Source: Diploptera punctata
Taxonomy: Eukaryota; Arthropoda; Insecta; Blattodea; Blaberidae
Direction of reading: 5' to 3'
DNA length: 64,000 bases
Assembly: GCA_030220185.1 (NCBI GenBank)
Contig: JASPKZ010003845.1
Span: 1,621,501-1,685,500 of the forward strand
The notes beneath the pieces are model-generated. The model saw nothing but the letters and a program-made list of their open reading frames with translations, did not search any database and was not told the DNA's origin. Both the position numbers and the translations under genes were made by a program. Shown here in pieces: positions 54,510-63,927 of this stretch (its first letter is position 1; every line of letters begins with the position of its first letter).

Positions 54510-54735
54510 TTACTGGCACTATGAACCTGTCAAATCTTGGTCTTTCTATATATTCCTATCCTGAGCTGATGTCTTCCAATCATCCTCTATATAATCTATT
54601 TCCCTCAAATCATGGTTATTGTTATTCTCCCACCTCATTCTTGGTTCTACCAACTGTGAATTTTCTTTTCGGTTTTTTCTACAAGATATTTAAATGCTCC
54701 TCTTTCAATCTGCATTTTTGCCACAAATTGCAGGA
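54510..54735 (-). mobile_element. RTE-type LINE 3'-end fragment
   Basis: Same start as other 3' ends (ACTTACTGGCACTATGAACC) and the CCTCATTCTTGG block; decayed. Confidence 0.75.
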
Positions 54736-55424
54736 AATTTTGAAGTCTACTTATTATACCTTATTAAATGTGTTGACTCATTTTAATGTTTCACTGTTTA
54801 TGATTGTTTTTAGGTCTTATGTGCTCTTTCCAACAAAATCAAATCCTTTTTTTTTTTTTGTTTTTATATTTTATTTGGAAATATCTTAAATATTTTCTTT
54901 TGAAAATTGAATTATTGTAAACAAATATAATACATAAATTTACTTATTTCAATCATAGTAATAGCTTTAGCTTCTTAGTATTAATTTAATAAATTTATTA
55001 TAAATGTAGAATACATTTTTAGAATCTATTTATGTACCTTGGTAGAGTTATAGTCGTGTGGAATCCATCACATCTTCTTGCTATAGAAGGAATCGTGTAT
55101 TTGTGAATGATGGTTCATTGCACTGGATATGGGGTTAAGAGAGTAAACTCAGAGGAGAATTTGGGCTTGGATGGAAATGAAGTGTATACCTAGGATTATA
55201 TTATTAATGAAGGAAAGAAGCTTAATTGATTTTATGGAATGAGAAGACCCTATAGAAAGAATTGACAATGACACATAGAGTGCCAAAACCCTGGGTCTTC
55301 AGTTAACTACAAATTTGGGGTGAGTTCTGTATTTTCTAATTCATATTATTCATATTATAAATAGACCCTATAGAGTTTAATTATTCCATATGTAGGCTTA
55401 ATTCTGGAAATTCGTGCTATTATG
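54736..55424. other. Intron stretch
   Basis: AT-rich with a T run near 54848-54859. No gene recognised. Confidence 0.45.
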
Positions 55425-55940
55425 CATTACAGAAACTCTTGTCCAAACTCCTATCAAAGACATTAAACTGAAAATACATAAAACTGTTATTTTCCCAGTT
55501 GTACTATATGAATGTAAAACATGGACTCTTACTTTAATGGAGGAGAAAAGATTACCGGTAAGATCGTTAGAGAATAAATTTCTTAGGAAAATTTTTTGAC
55601 CAAAGTGAACAGAATGGCAAATGCAGAATATTACATAACAGTTAGCTGCATAATCGTTATAGGAAACCAGATATAATTAGAACAATTAAGTCTTGTAGAC
55701 TGTGATGGGCAGGACATGTGGCACAAATGGGGAATGAAAGAGAGGTATGGAAGCTCCTTGTAGGAAAAAAAGAGGGAAAATGCCCAGTTGGTAAACCAAG
55801 AATGAGGTGGGAGAATAATATTAACCATGATTTGAGGAATTACATTGTACAGAGTTAATTGGAAATCTTTAGCTCAGGATAGGGACGTATGGATAGCTTG
55901 TGTCTACATGGCCTTAATCTACAGGTTCCAGTGTGAATGA
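55425..55940 (+). mobile_element. RTE-type LINE 3' fragment
   Basis: Reads TPIKDIKLKIHKTVIFPVVL YECKTWTLT, then RNHNRYRKPDIIRTIKSC-like sequence and GHVAQMGNEREVWKLLVGKK. Several stops. Confidence 0.82.
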
Positions 55941-56059
55941 GTTAGTTTGTTAGTTATGGAAAGGAAGTCTGAATTACCTCAGTGGTCAGATCAGCATATA
56001 AAGCTAAAGGTTTGGGGTTTGATTCCTGATTCAGGCATAAATTTTTCTTCATAAGTTAA

Positions 56060-56605
56060 TTATGGGAAATAACATTATGAAGTTGTTCAATTAATGAATC
56101 AATTCTTATCTTACCTCAGAATTCATGTTTTTTTAATACAGAAACTACAGTTTTTAAGAGGTATCCCTCTCATCTTCAGCCAAAACCATGACTACCAGAT
56201 TCCATCACTACCGCTACCAGATTCCTCACTACCGCAATCTTCATCTATAATGTTTGCTATCTGGTGTTGATTTGATGAACCTTGAGATCCAAGTCCTGTT
56301 TACTGGGAATTTCAAAATTTATGGATCTAAATTAAAAAAACTTTTAAAAATTTTGGAATTGACAGTTTGGGAAAAGATATATATTCAGAAGAACAAATTT
56401 AGATCCATGAATTTTGAAATTCCCGGTAAACAGGATTTGATCTCAAGGTTCATCAAATCAACACCAGATGGCAACATTATAGATGAAGATTCCAACAAAA
56501 ATCTAGTAGTCATGGTTTTGGCTAAAGATGAGAGGGACACCTCTTGAAAACTGCAGTTTCCGTGTTAAAAAACATTAAATATGAGGTAAGATAAGACTTG
56601 ATTCT
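56060..56605. mobile_element. Penelope-like palindrome (inverted pair of C-terminal ends)
   Basis: Boundary GGGAAATAACATTATGAAG at about 56064-56082, left end CTTACCTCAGAATTCATG and right end AACATTAAATATGAGGTAAG. The arms pair around a short centre near 56336-56345. The right arm frame (56254-56547) reads LELTVWEKIYIQKNKFRSMN and IPGKQDLISRFIKSTPDGNI. The GIY-YIG core itself is missing. It lies just 65 bp upstream of exon 12. Confidence 0.82.
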
Positions 56606-56669
56606 TTAAATAAATTTTTCTCTTTACCATTGATTCCATTAATATAATTGACTGTACCTAAATTTGCAG

Positions 56670-56964
56670 ACGATGCTGAACAGACGAGCATTCAGTGATG
56701 TCCTGCCAGATCCACCAAGAGGTTCAAGACGGAAAGAAGAAGCAAGACAAGTGGAGTTTGTTCGCATTGGACAGGCCCTAAAACTGGACACCATTGTGAA
56801 AGGAGATGCCCCCACAAGCCTAGCTACGACTGGTCTCTTTAAGAGAGCTCCCTGGGAACCTCAGTGTTTCTATCCAGACTTCGGACATGAGATTGTGTGT
56901 GGAGATTCCTGGGGAGAAAACAGACTGCTTGTGGCTACAGAATCTGGAGTCTATCTTGTGGAAG
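56670..56964 (+). CDS. GARNL3: GARNL3-like gene, visible exon 12: linker and start of CNH domain
   Basis: 295 bp, phase 0 in, one base out; the largest exon here. Codes TMLNRRAFSDVLPDPPRGS, KEEARQVEFVRIGQALKLDT, IVKGDAPTSLATTGLFKRAP and WEPQCFYPDFGHEIVCGDSW, then ENRLLVATESGVYLVE. MLNRR(S/A)FSDVLP and EEARQ.EFVRIGQALKL are GARNL3 signatures. The last part begins the citron-homology (CNH) domain, a beta-propeller-like protein interaction module. Acceptor AAATTTGCAG, donor GTAACG. Confidence 0.97.
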
Positions 56965-57082
56965 GTAACGTGTTACATATTGGTTTTAATGACCCTTTGA
57001 GTCTAGTCTTAGCCTCTCCTTTGTTAGAAGTTTTTAGACCAAGCAATTTAATTATAATATTTAAATTAAAATATTTTATACC

Positions 57083-57282
57083 TCACCAGCCCAACGGTCC
57101 CTGAAAATCATCCAGCCATCATAATCATCCTTATCATTATCATTATCATCATCCTTCACCAGTATGAAAATCAACGGGAAGCTACCGCACCTATAATTCC
57201 CTAGTAAAGCTGCAAAGCATAGCATGAAAATGCTATGAATGCAGTGAAAGACCTGCCCTCGGGCAGAATTACTATGGATGGA
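57083..57282 (+). mobile_element. SINE family I, 3' two-thirds
   Basis: Begins inside the family body (CAGCCCAACGGTCCCTGAAA) and ends with GGGCAGAATTACTATGGATG. Confidence 0.8.
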
Positions 57283-57334
57283 TACCTCACCATATAAATG
57301 TTCAATTTAGTTATATTTGAAGAGAAAAATATAC

Positions 57335-57425
57335 GCTCGGACTTGGGTTTGAATCCCGGACCTTTCACTTTGCAAATGCTCTTTAACTGAGCTACCTGAT
57401 CACTCCAACCTAAACACAATTTTTT
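57335..57425 (-). mobile_element. tRNA-like SINE head, family V
   Basis: Reverse complement: GGTAGCTCAGTTAAAGAGCA (A box) and GGTCCGGGATTCAAACCC (B box). Pairs with the + strand copy at 58050-58130, and both are followed by TCTCTTCAAATATAAT-type sequence. No full tRNA fold. Confidence 0.65.
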
Positions 57426-57564
57426 CTCTTATACACTATTTCTCTTCAAATATAATTTATCCTTCATTGAGATGTATCAAGTGAATAATAAAAACATTGC
57501 TCCTTACTTTTATCTTTAACCGATCTGGTATTTCTTCCTTTCTTTCACTTAATTATATCAGGCT

Positions 57565-57905
57565 CTTTTAACTTTACTATCTACCTCTCTTGGTTAACTC
57601 TTGTTTTTCCGACCCCGATGCTATTAGGGCATCCGAGGGCTAGGGAGTCTTTCCTTTCTTCCATTTCTTCTTTCCTTTATTTTCTTTTCTTCTCCAGAGA
57701 AACCTGATCAGAGGCTATAAGATGGCAGCCCCATCACTGGCCTTGCCTTCCTTTGGCCAGCAACCAATCAAAGGGACTATTATTATGCTTTCAAGTCTTA
57801 TACGAAAATTTCCCAAAACGCTGGAGGGAAAATTTTCTATAGGATCGTAACAGGCCTTGGCCTAATACTTGGAAGAAGAAGAAGAAGAAGAAGAAGAAGA
57901 AGAGA
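57565..57905 (+). mobile_element. SINE/LINE-derived element with (GAA)n tail (copy 1)
   Basis: Blocks TCCGACCCCGATGCTATTAG, GGGCATCCGAGGGCTAGGG, then GCCAGCAACCAATCAAAGGG and AACAGGCCTTGGCCTAATAC end in GAAGAAGAAGAA. Copy 2 is at 63493-63927. The 3' end is shared with 33715-33802 and 39688-39776. The 57997-57791 antisense frame is a shadow. Confidence 0.82.
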
Positions 57906-58049
57906 AACATTAAAAGAGGCCATACTAGCTTTATAATGTAATGTACAATTCCCAATGAAGGTCTTCTTAATAAAGATTGACCAACGGTTCGTAGCATTTG
58001 GCGCTCAGGAATTAACAGTGTATAAACAAAAAAATTGCATTTATATTTG

Positions 58050-58150
58050 AGTGTTTAAGTAGCTCAGTCGGTAGAGCATTCGCACAGAAAGTAAAAGGTC
58101 CTGGGTTCAAACCCCAGTCTCTTCAAATATAATGTATCCTTTATTGAGAT
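58050..58150 (+). mobile_element. tRNA-like SINE, family V
   Basis: GTAGCTCAGTCGGTAGAGCA and GGTCCTGGGTTCAAACCCCAG look like D-arm and T-arm of a tRNA, but the acceptor strands (GTTTAAG and TCTCTTC) do not pair. It is a tRNA-derived repeat, not a tRNA gene. Confidence 0.7.
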
Positions 58151-58189
58151 GTATCAAATGAATACTAAAAACGTCAAATTTAGTTATGC

Positions 58190-58475
58190 TTAGTGAACCC
58201 AACTAGTAGACAACTAAGGTATTACTAGGGTGATGAAGGTCATTAATTTTGCTTAGAGGGTTATTTATTATGGCGTAAGGATCTTTTATGAGCCTGAAAA
58301 TCTTCAGACTCAGGATCCATGGCTTAAAGTCCCTTCTGGAGGACTTTCTTCTAGATTTTTCCATCCTGTAAATAAGAAATAAAAAAGTCCATTAACTCCG
58401 ACCGGGTTTGAACCTGTGACCCTCAGGACCAGAGGCAAGAAACATAACCACTAGACCACTGCAGCAGATGGAGCT
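58190..58475 (-). mobile_element. SINE family II copy
   Basis: Complement order: AGACTCAGGATCCATGGCTT, then CGACCGGGTTTGAACCTGTG (B box complement) and the head complement near CCACTAGACCACTGCAGC. Close relative of 38515-38785. Confidence 0.75.
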
Positions 58476-58649
58476 TCATTATATAGTGGTTAAAATCCCA
58501 TGAAAATTTTAAAGCCTAAACTCAAGTAGTTCCTGAGAAGTAAGTGATTTTTCAGGAGTTATTTATAAATTAATTCAGGCTGAATTGTTACATACACGTA
58601 TAATTATAAATTAAAAACTCAGCTTATTTAATTTAAATAACTTTAAATA

Positions 58650-58985
58650 AGGCAGCAATGTGGCACAAGCGGTTAGATGTTCGCCTCTCACTGCTGGGGT
58701 CCCGAGATCGAGTCTTGGTCACTCCATGTGGGTTTTGTTGTGGACGAAACGGAGCTTGGACAGGTTTTTCTTGGGGTTTCTCCCATTTTCCCCTGCCACA
58801 AATTTCATTCCACCATTTCTTCATACTTGTCTCACGCATTTCGTTTCATTTCATTCATCCACCCCTGTGACAGTGCGTCAGGATTGATCGGCCGGCACCC
58901 TTGATGTTCACAGACCTCTATAAATATAGGGGTCTCATCCCATCTCACTCCTCATTCCTGAGTTGGACACAAGTTGAGGATATTT
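58650..58985 (+). mobile_element. SINE family III, full-length copy
   Basis: Head AATGTGGCACAAGCGGTTAG and GATCGAGTCTTGGTCACTCC, through ATTCCACCATTTCTTCATAC, to GAGTTGGACACAAGTTGAGG. The open frames over it (58658-58904) reflect the repeat, not genes. Confidence 0.82.
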
Positions 58986-59039
58986 ATTTATATTTTATAT
59001 GTAAGTTTAAATAAATTAGATTCTATTCAGGATTGGAAA

Positions 59040-59400
59040 ATGTTAATTCAAATAAAAACCTCAAAAATACCTCAACTTATGTCCAACTCAGGGCCAGATG
59101 GAGGAATGAGATGCAATGAAGTTCCTTACATTAGAGATCTATGAATAATAAGGATGCCAGCAGGGCAGATGAAATGAAATGAAATGAAATTGAGATGAGC
59201 ATGGAAATGGTGGAATGAAATTTATGGAAGGGGAAAATGGTGGAATGAATTTTGTGGCAGGAGAAAATGGGAGAAACTCTGAAAAAACCTGCCCAGATTC
59301 AGTTTTGGTCCACCATGAAACTCACATGGAGTGACTGAGATGTAAATTTGAGACCCCAGTGGTGAGAGGCAAGTGTCTAACCTCTTAAAATGGAGCTGCC
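59040..59400 (-). mobile_element. SINE family III, inverted diverged copy
   Basis: Complement order CTCAACTTATGTCCAACTC, GTGGAATGAAATTTATGG and GTTTTGGTCCACCATGAAAC; it faces the copy at 58650-58985. Confidence 0.75.
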
Positions 59401-59678
59401 AGTTTTAAAGTAAAATGTACCCTTAATTATCACAAAAAATTGTAATAATGGCAGAAACAGAGATGTGATTTGATTATGAGCTAATTTTTAACCCTCTTCA
59501 GAATCATCGCATTAAAGGGACATTTTAAAATGAAATTGCTTGTTCATATATATATATATATATTTTAGTAAAAATTACAATGGGAAGTAACACTATGAAG
59601 TAATTTACAATTACAAATTGAGTCAGAGAATTCTTGGTGAAATTAAATGTTTCTTACCTCTCCTCATATAAATTTTCT

Positions 59679-59725
59679 AAGTAGATCGCGATTTCGAGAC
59701 CACAACGGTCTCATCGTCAGCACTT
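59679..59725 (-). ncRNA. Hammerhead ribozyme motif, left arm
   Basis: On the - strand: stem I AAGTG (59725-59721), core CTGACGA (59720-59714), stem II GAGACC/GGTCTC with loop GTTGT, GAAA, two-pair stem III AT/AT around CGCG, cleavage triplet ATC, then TACTT (59683-59679), which pairs with AAGTG. All conserved core residues are present. Confidence 0.75.
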
Positions 59726-59782
59726 TCTTGGCAACAGATGAAATTCTTCTTCTTCCGATCAACATAACATCTGTTGCCAAGA

Positions 59783-59829
59783 AAGTGCTGATGATGAGAC
59801 CGTTGTGGTCTCGAAATCGCGATCTACTT
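59783..59829 (+). ncRNA. Hammerhead ribozyme motif, right arm
   Basis: Stem I AAGTG (59783-59787) with TACTT (59825-59829), core CTGATGA (59788-59794), six-pair stem II GAGACC (59796-59801) with GGTCTC (59807-59812), GAAA (59813-59816), stem III AT/AT around CGCG, predicted cleavage after C59824. One unpaired T at 59795. It fits the minimal type I form known from Penelope-like elements. Confidence 0.78.
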
Positions 59830-59864
59830 AGAAAATTTATATGAGGAGAGGTAAGAAACATTTA

Positions 59865-60427
59865 GGGTCGAATGTTTGAACGCATTAGACAGTAAAAGGC
59901 GTTCTCTGCTGATAAAGTTTTATCCAAACACATTTTTCTTACTCAGAAATCTATTCACACGGTAATAATTGTAAGCTACCTGACAAGGTACCTTAAGATC
60001 GTAGCTCAAGATATAAACTTATGTGAAAATCCCGAAGGGAACCAATGGTAACCGATGTAGTTTGAAACTTATCCAAGATGTCGGACCTTGAAGACTTCGA
60101 TCATGTTTTCGGTACACGTGGAGAAGAGGAATTTGATAGAGTCTACCAAAGAATTCAACTGGAAGAACAGGAGAATCGGCGTAATATTGCGCGTCGCAGA
60201 CGTGTTTGTATATGGTATTATTTGTGGGATGCAAGCATAAATGCATTCCTCTATAGCAGACGAAAATAACGGAAGTGGTTTTATCGCTGAGAATTCTGGG
60301 TAATTCGTTGCCAATATTACGAAAACGTCAACATTCATGCATGACCAGTAAGGCGGCCGTTAATTCGATCTCAGCTCACCAGTGATTGGAAGTAATTTGA
60401 GTAGACTAATGTATTTGCATACGACCC
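59865..60427 (+). mobile_element. Harbinger-like element (copy 4)
   Basis: 563 bp with ends GGGTCGAATGTTTGAACGC and GTATTTGCATACGACCC, flanked by TTA (59862-59864 and 60428-60430). The frame 60078-60269 codes 63 residues (MSDLEDFDHVFGTRGEEEFD, QRIQLEEQENRRNIARRRRV). Very similar to copy 2. It interrupts the right arm of the Penelope-like palindrome. Confidence 0.85.
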
Positions 60428-60671
60428 TTAATTTCACCAAAAATTAAAACTCATAGTGATTAATTCCTATAAAAGTTAAATAAACAGAGAATTCTTCTTA
60501 CATCTCACCTCATAAAACTCCATTATTTTCACAGGACAAGTTTTAAGGGCAATCTCCCCTATCCCCAGCCAAAACTTCAACTATTAATATCCTGCCATTA
60601 CCATCAACTTCTGATCTTCCACATGGTACCGATTTTATAAACTTCAAAATTAATGGATCTATATTTGTTCT

Positions 60672-60850
60672 TCCACAGCCGTGATATCAAGGTAGCATGC
60701 TGCCTTGTCACACAGCAGGCTGAGGTTCAATCCCCAGTTGGGACAAGTTTCCTGGGTGATGGTTTTTTCAGTGTTTTTCCTCACCTGTAAAACAAATGTC
60801 AGGAAACTTTAAGGCCCAAGAGTTCGCCGAACATCATCTGGCCATCATTA
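60672..60850 (+). mobile_element. SINE family I, 5' part
   Basis: CTTCCACAGCCGTGATATCA head, B box GAGGTTCAATCCCCAGTTGG, then CTCACCTGTAAAACAAATGT. Confidence 0.75.
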
Positions 60851-60939
60851 TCATTGTTAACATATTCATTAAATTTAGGATTAAGGCCTCTTGTGATGCA
60901 TCATTACCATCATCATCATCTATCATTATAAAAAATTGG

Positions 60940-61045
60940 GGCAGTGTAACTCTGCCTTCCAGGTGCCCCAACCTCAGAAGTGGGTTATAATAATGCCATG
61001 CCAGAAGAGAATACCAGAATGTCGAGATAACAACATGGTGGCCAT
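60940..61045 (+). repeat. Relative of the 7963-9960 duplicated block
   Basis: GTAACTCTGCCTTCCAGGTG and GAGAATACCAGAATGTCGAG follow the same order as the block at 7950-8020 plus 9870-9920, here without any insertion. Confidence 0.6.
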
Positions 61046-61432
61046 TGAATAAAAAAAATTGTTCTTCTAAATGTATATCTTTTCCCAAACTGTTAATTCC
61101 AAAAAGTTTTCTAAATTAAGTTATGTAGATAGTTTTCTAAATATTTCAAATGTTTAGTTTCTTTTCCAGTTATGTTATTCTCTAGCAAACTTTGAGCTGC
61201 ATTTGCTGATTTTTCAACTTAACCATTTTTAATGTTCTTTTGTAATGCAAAATTTAATCTCAAGGTTCATAAAATTCGCACCAGGTAGCAGTTCAGTAGT
61301 TGATAGTAATAGCAGAATATCATCAGTCAGAATTTTGGCTGAGGATACGGACAACGGTCCTGTGAAAATCACGGAGTTTTATGTAAAAAGATATCACTGA
61401 CTCAACTTATAAAATGAATATATTTGTTGCAG

Positions 61433-61531
61433 AGAGTTTGTCCCATCGACTGGTGTTTGATAAGACAGTTGCTGTCAAACAGTTGCATGTTGTGGAGGCT
61501 CATGGGATCCTGTTGTTTCGAGCAGATAAAG
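61433..61531 (+). CDS. GARNL3: GARNL3-like gene, visible exon 13: CNH domain
   Basis: 99 bp. G|AG gives Glu, then SLSHRLVFDKTVAVKQLHVV and EAHGILLFRADK. VFD(R/K)T..VKQ(M/L)HV.E and the L(V)LRADK block match the early CNH domain of GARNL3. Acceptor TATTTGTTGCAG, donor GTGATT, one base out. No further exon could be found up to 64000, so the rest of the CNH domain and the C-terminus are downstream. Confidence 0.93.
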
Positions 61532-61592
61532 GTGATTTTTATTGTTACTTAATTTAATTATCCATTCTGGTTATTTGTATAATAACACTTGA

Positions 61593-61612
61593 ATGTGTGT
61601 GTGTGTGTGTGC
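61593..61612. repeat. (TG)n microsatellite
   Basis: Perfect dinucleotide tract. Confidence 0.9.
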
Positions 61613-61859
61613 ATATGTATGCTTGAATGCTAAATGCTGGTCTTTGTCATCTAGTCTCTTGTCCATCTTATGTGGGACAAGTGAAAGGGTTATTGTTTTT
61701 AACAGGGAGGAGACCCTCGAATTCTTCCTAGATTGAAAACTTACAGAAACCAACCTGGACAATAACCCAACGTCCAATCCCTACCTTCTCATGGTGTAGC
61801 TGTTAACGTACTGTTTATGCAATATGAACTAAAGGGAAGAGTTTACCCACCAATTAGCA

Positions 61860-61980
61860 CTGGTCAGCTGGTATTTCTTCCTATTCTAGTACCAGATCCC
61901 TCTTTTTGCTTTTCTATCCAGTATCTCTTGACTGACCTTTTGTTTTCTTCGACCCTGATGGTATTGGAGTATTCGAGGCT
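61860..61980 (+). mobile_element. Fragment of the (GAA)n-tailed repeat, split by a LINE
   Basis: CTGGTATTTCTTCCTATTC and TTCGACCCTGATGGTATTGG resemble 57525-57640. It appears to continue near 62530-62600 (AAGTGGCAGCCCCACTACTG). Confidence 0.5.
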
Positions 61981-62500
61981 TCTTCTTCTTCTTCACGGTT
62001 TAGGCTTATTTACTAGCCTGTTCTGGCTCCAAATTGCTGCTCTTTCAATCTTTTCCTTGGTCTTCCCAAACTTCTTCTTCCTCGTGGTGAATAGTTGTAT
62101 GCTGCTTTTGCTATTCTATTCTCAGTCATCCTTGCCAAGCGTTCTTTCCAGTTTCTTCTGTATTTCTCTATTGTTGAGTTTAATTCCTCTATTTTTAGTT
62201 ATTGTCTTATTTCTGTGTTGTTTTTTGTCTGCTCTTTGATATCCTGCTATTGGTCTGAGGAATCTCATTTCAGCAGCTTGTATCCTGGCAGATTGTTGAG
62301 TTGTCACTGTCCATGTTTCGGATCCATAAGTAATAATAGCCACTGCCATTGTCTTGTATAATTTCATTATAGAGTCTTTCCTGGCTTTATTTTTCAAAGT
62401 TCTTTTTAGTGTGCCTGTTATATAATTAAACTTATTTATTTTGTTATTTATATCTGTTTCTGCTGTATATGATATTTCGCAACCTAGAAAGTTATAGGGT
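61981..62500 (-). mobile_element. LINE 3' fragment with (GAA)n tail
   Basis: The + strand begins TTCTTCTTCTTC. The - strand frame 62397-62122 reads DSIMKLYKTMAVAIITYGSE TWTVTTQQSARIQAAEMRFL and RADKKQHRN, a well kept RT C-terminus. Confidence 0.8.
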
Positions 62501-63095
62501 TAATTTGTGTCTTTCCTATATTTTTATAAGCTTGACCTGAAACTTTGAAGTGGCAGCCCCACTACTGAATAACCTTCTCCTGGCTAGCAACTAGTTAACC
62601 TCATGGGCACTCACATTGAATGACTATATAAGCTGCATGTACATCAATGCAGCCCCATTGCCTAAGTATGTAATGGATTTGTGTCATCAGCTACAGCTGG
62701 GTACCCATAATGAGAATGAATATCTACATCTATCTTGGTCACCTTCCATTATTTCCATCCATTCAACTCTTCTTTTCTCCACATTCTTCCCATGTATATG
62801 TCAGCCTTCATCTTTGATAAACTTTTTCTTTTTAAATTTTGTCTTTTTTTTTTTTTTTTGGGTACGTTGGATCAATAATTTCTCTGTGGTTGTTCCTTTA
62901 TTAGTGCCCAGTATTTCCTCATTCTTTCTGATCTTCTTTTCCTCTCTTCTTCCGAGATGATAGGTTTGGATTTTTATTTAGATTTATCTTGGAACCTTGT
63001 GTTTTCATGTTGAATAATTAATATAGCTGTTTGTTGTTGTATTTTTTGCAATCTTTAATTCTATTAAGTCTTTTTCAGTTCTTTTAAACCATTAG
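62501..63095. other. Intron stretch
   Basis: T-rich, with a T run at 62829-62847. The open frame 62616-62960 has no domain. No host exon recognised. Confidence 0.4.
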
Positions 63096-63099
63096 TGTT

Positions 63100-63425
63100 T
63101 TGTTTTGCAGTTACGGAAAGAAAACAAAGATTTGTTTGGTTAATCTGTTAGATTTCATTCTAAGATGATGACCGTAACATTTATTTATTCTCCTTTTTGC
63201 ATAGTATCTGAAAGTTTTTAATTTTTTTTTGTAGAGAGTTTCATTCTTGATGTATATTATTTTATCTTGAAATTTTGATCCTATAATTTTCCTTAAAATT
63301 TTCCTCTCCTTCAGCTCAAGTTTCTCCATTTGGTCTTTGAAATTCATGGCCAGTGTTTCTGCTGCAGACAGTGCTTCTGGCTTCATTGCTGTCTTGTAAT
63401 GTGTAATTTTGGATCCCCATGAAAT
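63100..63425 (-). mobile_element. LINE RT C-terminal fragment
   Basis: The frame 63386-63111 reads KPEALSAAETLAMNFKDQME KLELKERKILRKIIG, then YYAKRRINKCYGHHLRMKSN RLTKQIF; typical of this LINE group. Confidence 0.8.
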
Positions 63426-63439
63426 GGATTTTTTGTTGT

Positions 63440-63492
63440 ATATAAGGTGAATGGAGAAGATTACATAACAATGAACTACATAGTCTCTATAG
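63440..63492 (+). mobile_element. RTE-type LINE fragment, 5' segment of a split copy
   Basis: GTGAATGGAGAAGATTACAT is the nucleotide version of the GEWRRLHNNELH segment of the large LINE, up to AGTCTCTATAG. Confidence 0.8.
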
Positions 63493-63927
63493 ACCCTCAG
63501 GGGTCCTCATCTAGAGGATATGTGGATGGCGACCACAAGGTGCCCAAGCTGAGCAAAACATTTCTTCCACTTACTTGTGTTTTGCACTCTTTTAACTTTA
63601 CTATCTAACCTCCCTTGGTTAACTCTTGTTTTTTCAACCCCGACGCTATTAGGGCATCCGAGGGCTAGGGAGTCTTTCCTTTCTTCCATTTCTTCTTTCC
63701 TTTATTTTCTTTTCTTCTCCAGAAAAGCCTGACCAGAGGCTATAAGATGGCAGTCCCATCACTGGTCTTGCCTTCTTTTGGCCAGCAACCAATCGAAGGG
63801 ACTATTGTTATGCTTTCAAATCTTATATGAGAATTTTCCGGAAGGATCAAACTATTTACGCTGGAGGGAAAATTTAACTATAGGATTGTAACAGGCCTTG
63901 GCCTAATACTTGGAAAGAAGAAGAAGA
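63493..63927 (+). mobile_element. (GAA)n-tailed element (copy 2), nested in a LINE
   Basis: 435 bp; the 3' 330 bp match 57565-57905 closely. It ends in GAAAGAAGAAGAAG. AGTCTCTATAG at 63482-63492 is repeated at 63928-63938, a perfect 11-bp target duplication. Confidence 0.88.

Larger units (their letters stand above)
59580..59862. mobile_element. Minimal Penelope-like palindrome with two hammerhead motifs
   Basis: Boundary GGGAAGTAACACTATGAAG at 59581-59599. Arms about 98 bp around a 20-odd-base centre near 59742-59762: ACCTCTCCTCATATAAATTT mirrors AAATTTATATGAGGAGAGGT. After the Harbinger insertion at 59865 the right arm continues to about 60473 (ACTCATAGTGATTAATTCC), mirroring the boundary. 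No protein-coding sequence remains; the near-identical 65-codon frames on both strands are products of the palindrome. Confidence 0.88.
60488..61395. mobile_element. Penelope-like inverted pair, interrupted by other repeats
   Basis: Left arm 60505-60670 (- sense; CTCACCTCATAAAACTCCAT, then AACTTCAAAATTAATGGATC) and a second - sense stretch 61065-61235; right arm 61250-61390 (+ sense; AATCTCAAGGTTCATAAAAT, GGAGTTTTATGTAAAAAGAT). A SINE (60672-60850) and a repeat (60940-61045) sit inside. Ends 40 bp upstream of exon 13. Confidence 0.7.

Noticed and set aside
58050..58150. A tRNA gene (D-arm and T-arm-like sequences)
   Set aside because: The acceptor strands do not pair, and a mirrored relative with the same flanks exists at 57335-57425, so it is a tRNA-derived SINE.
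59647..59861. Two nearly identical 65-residue proteins on opposite strands
   Set aside because: The identity is forced by the palindrome; the conserved feature is the ribozyme structure, not coding.
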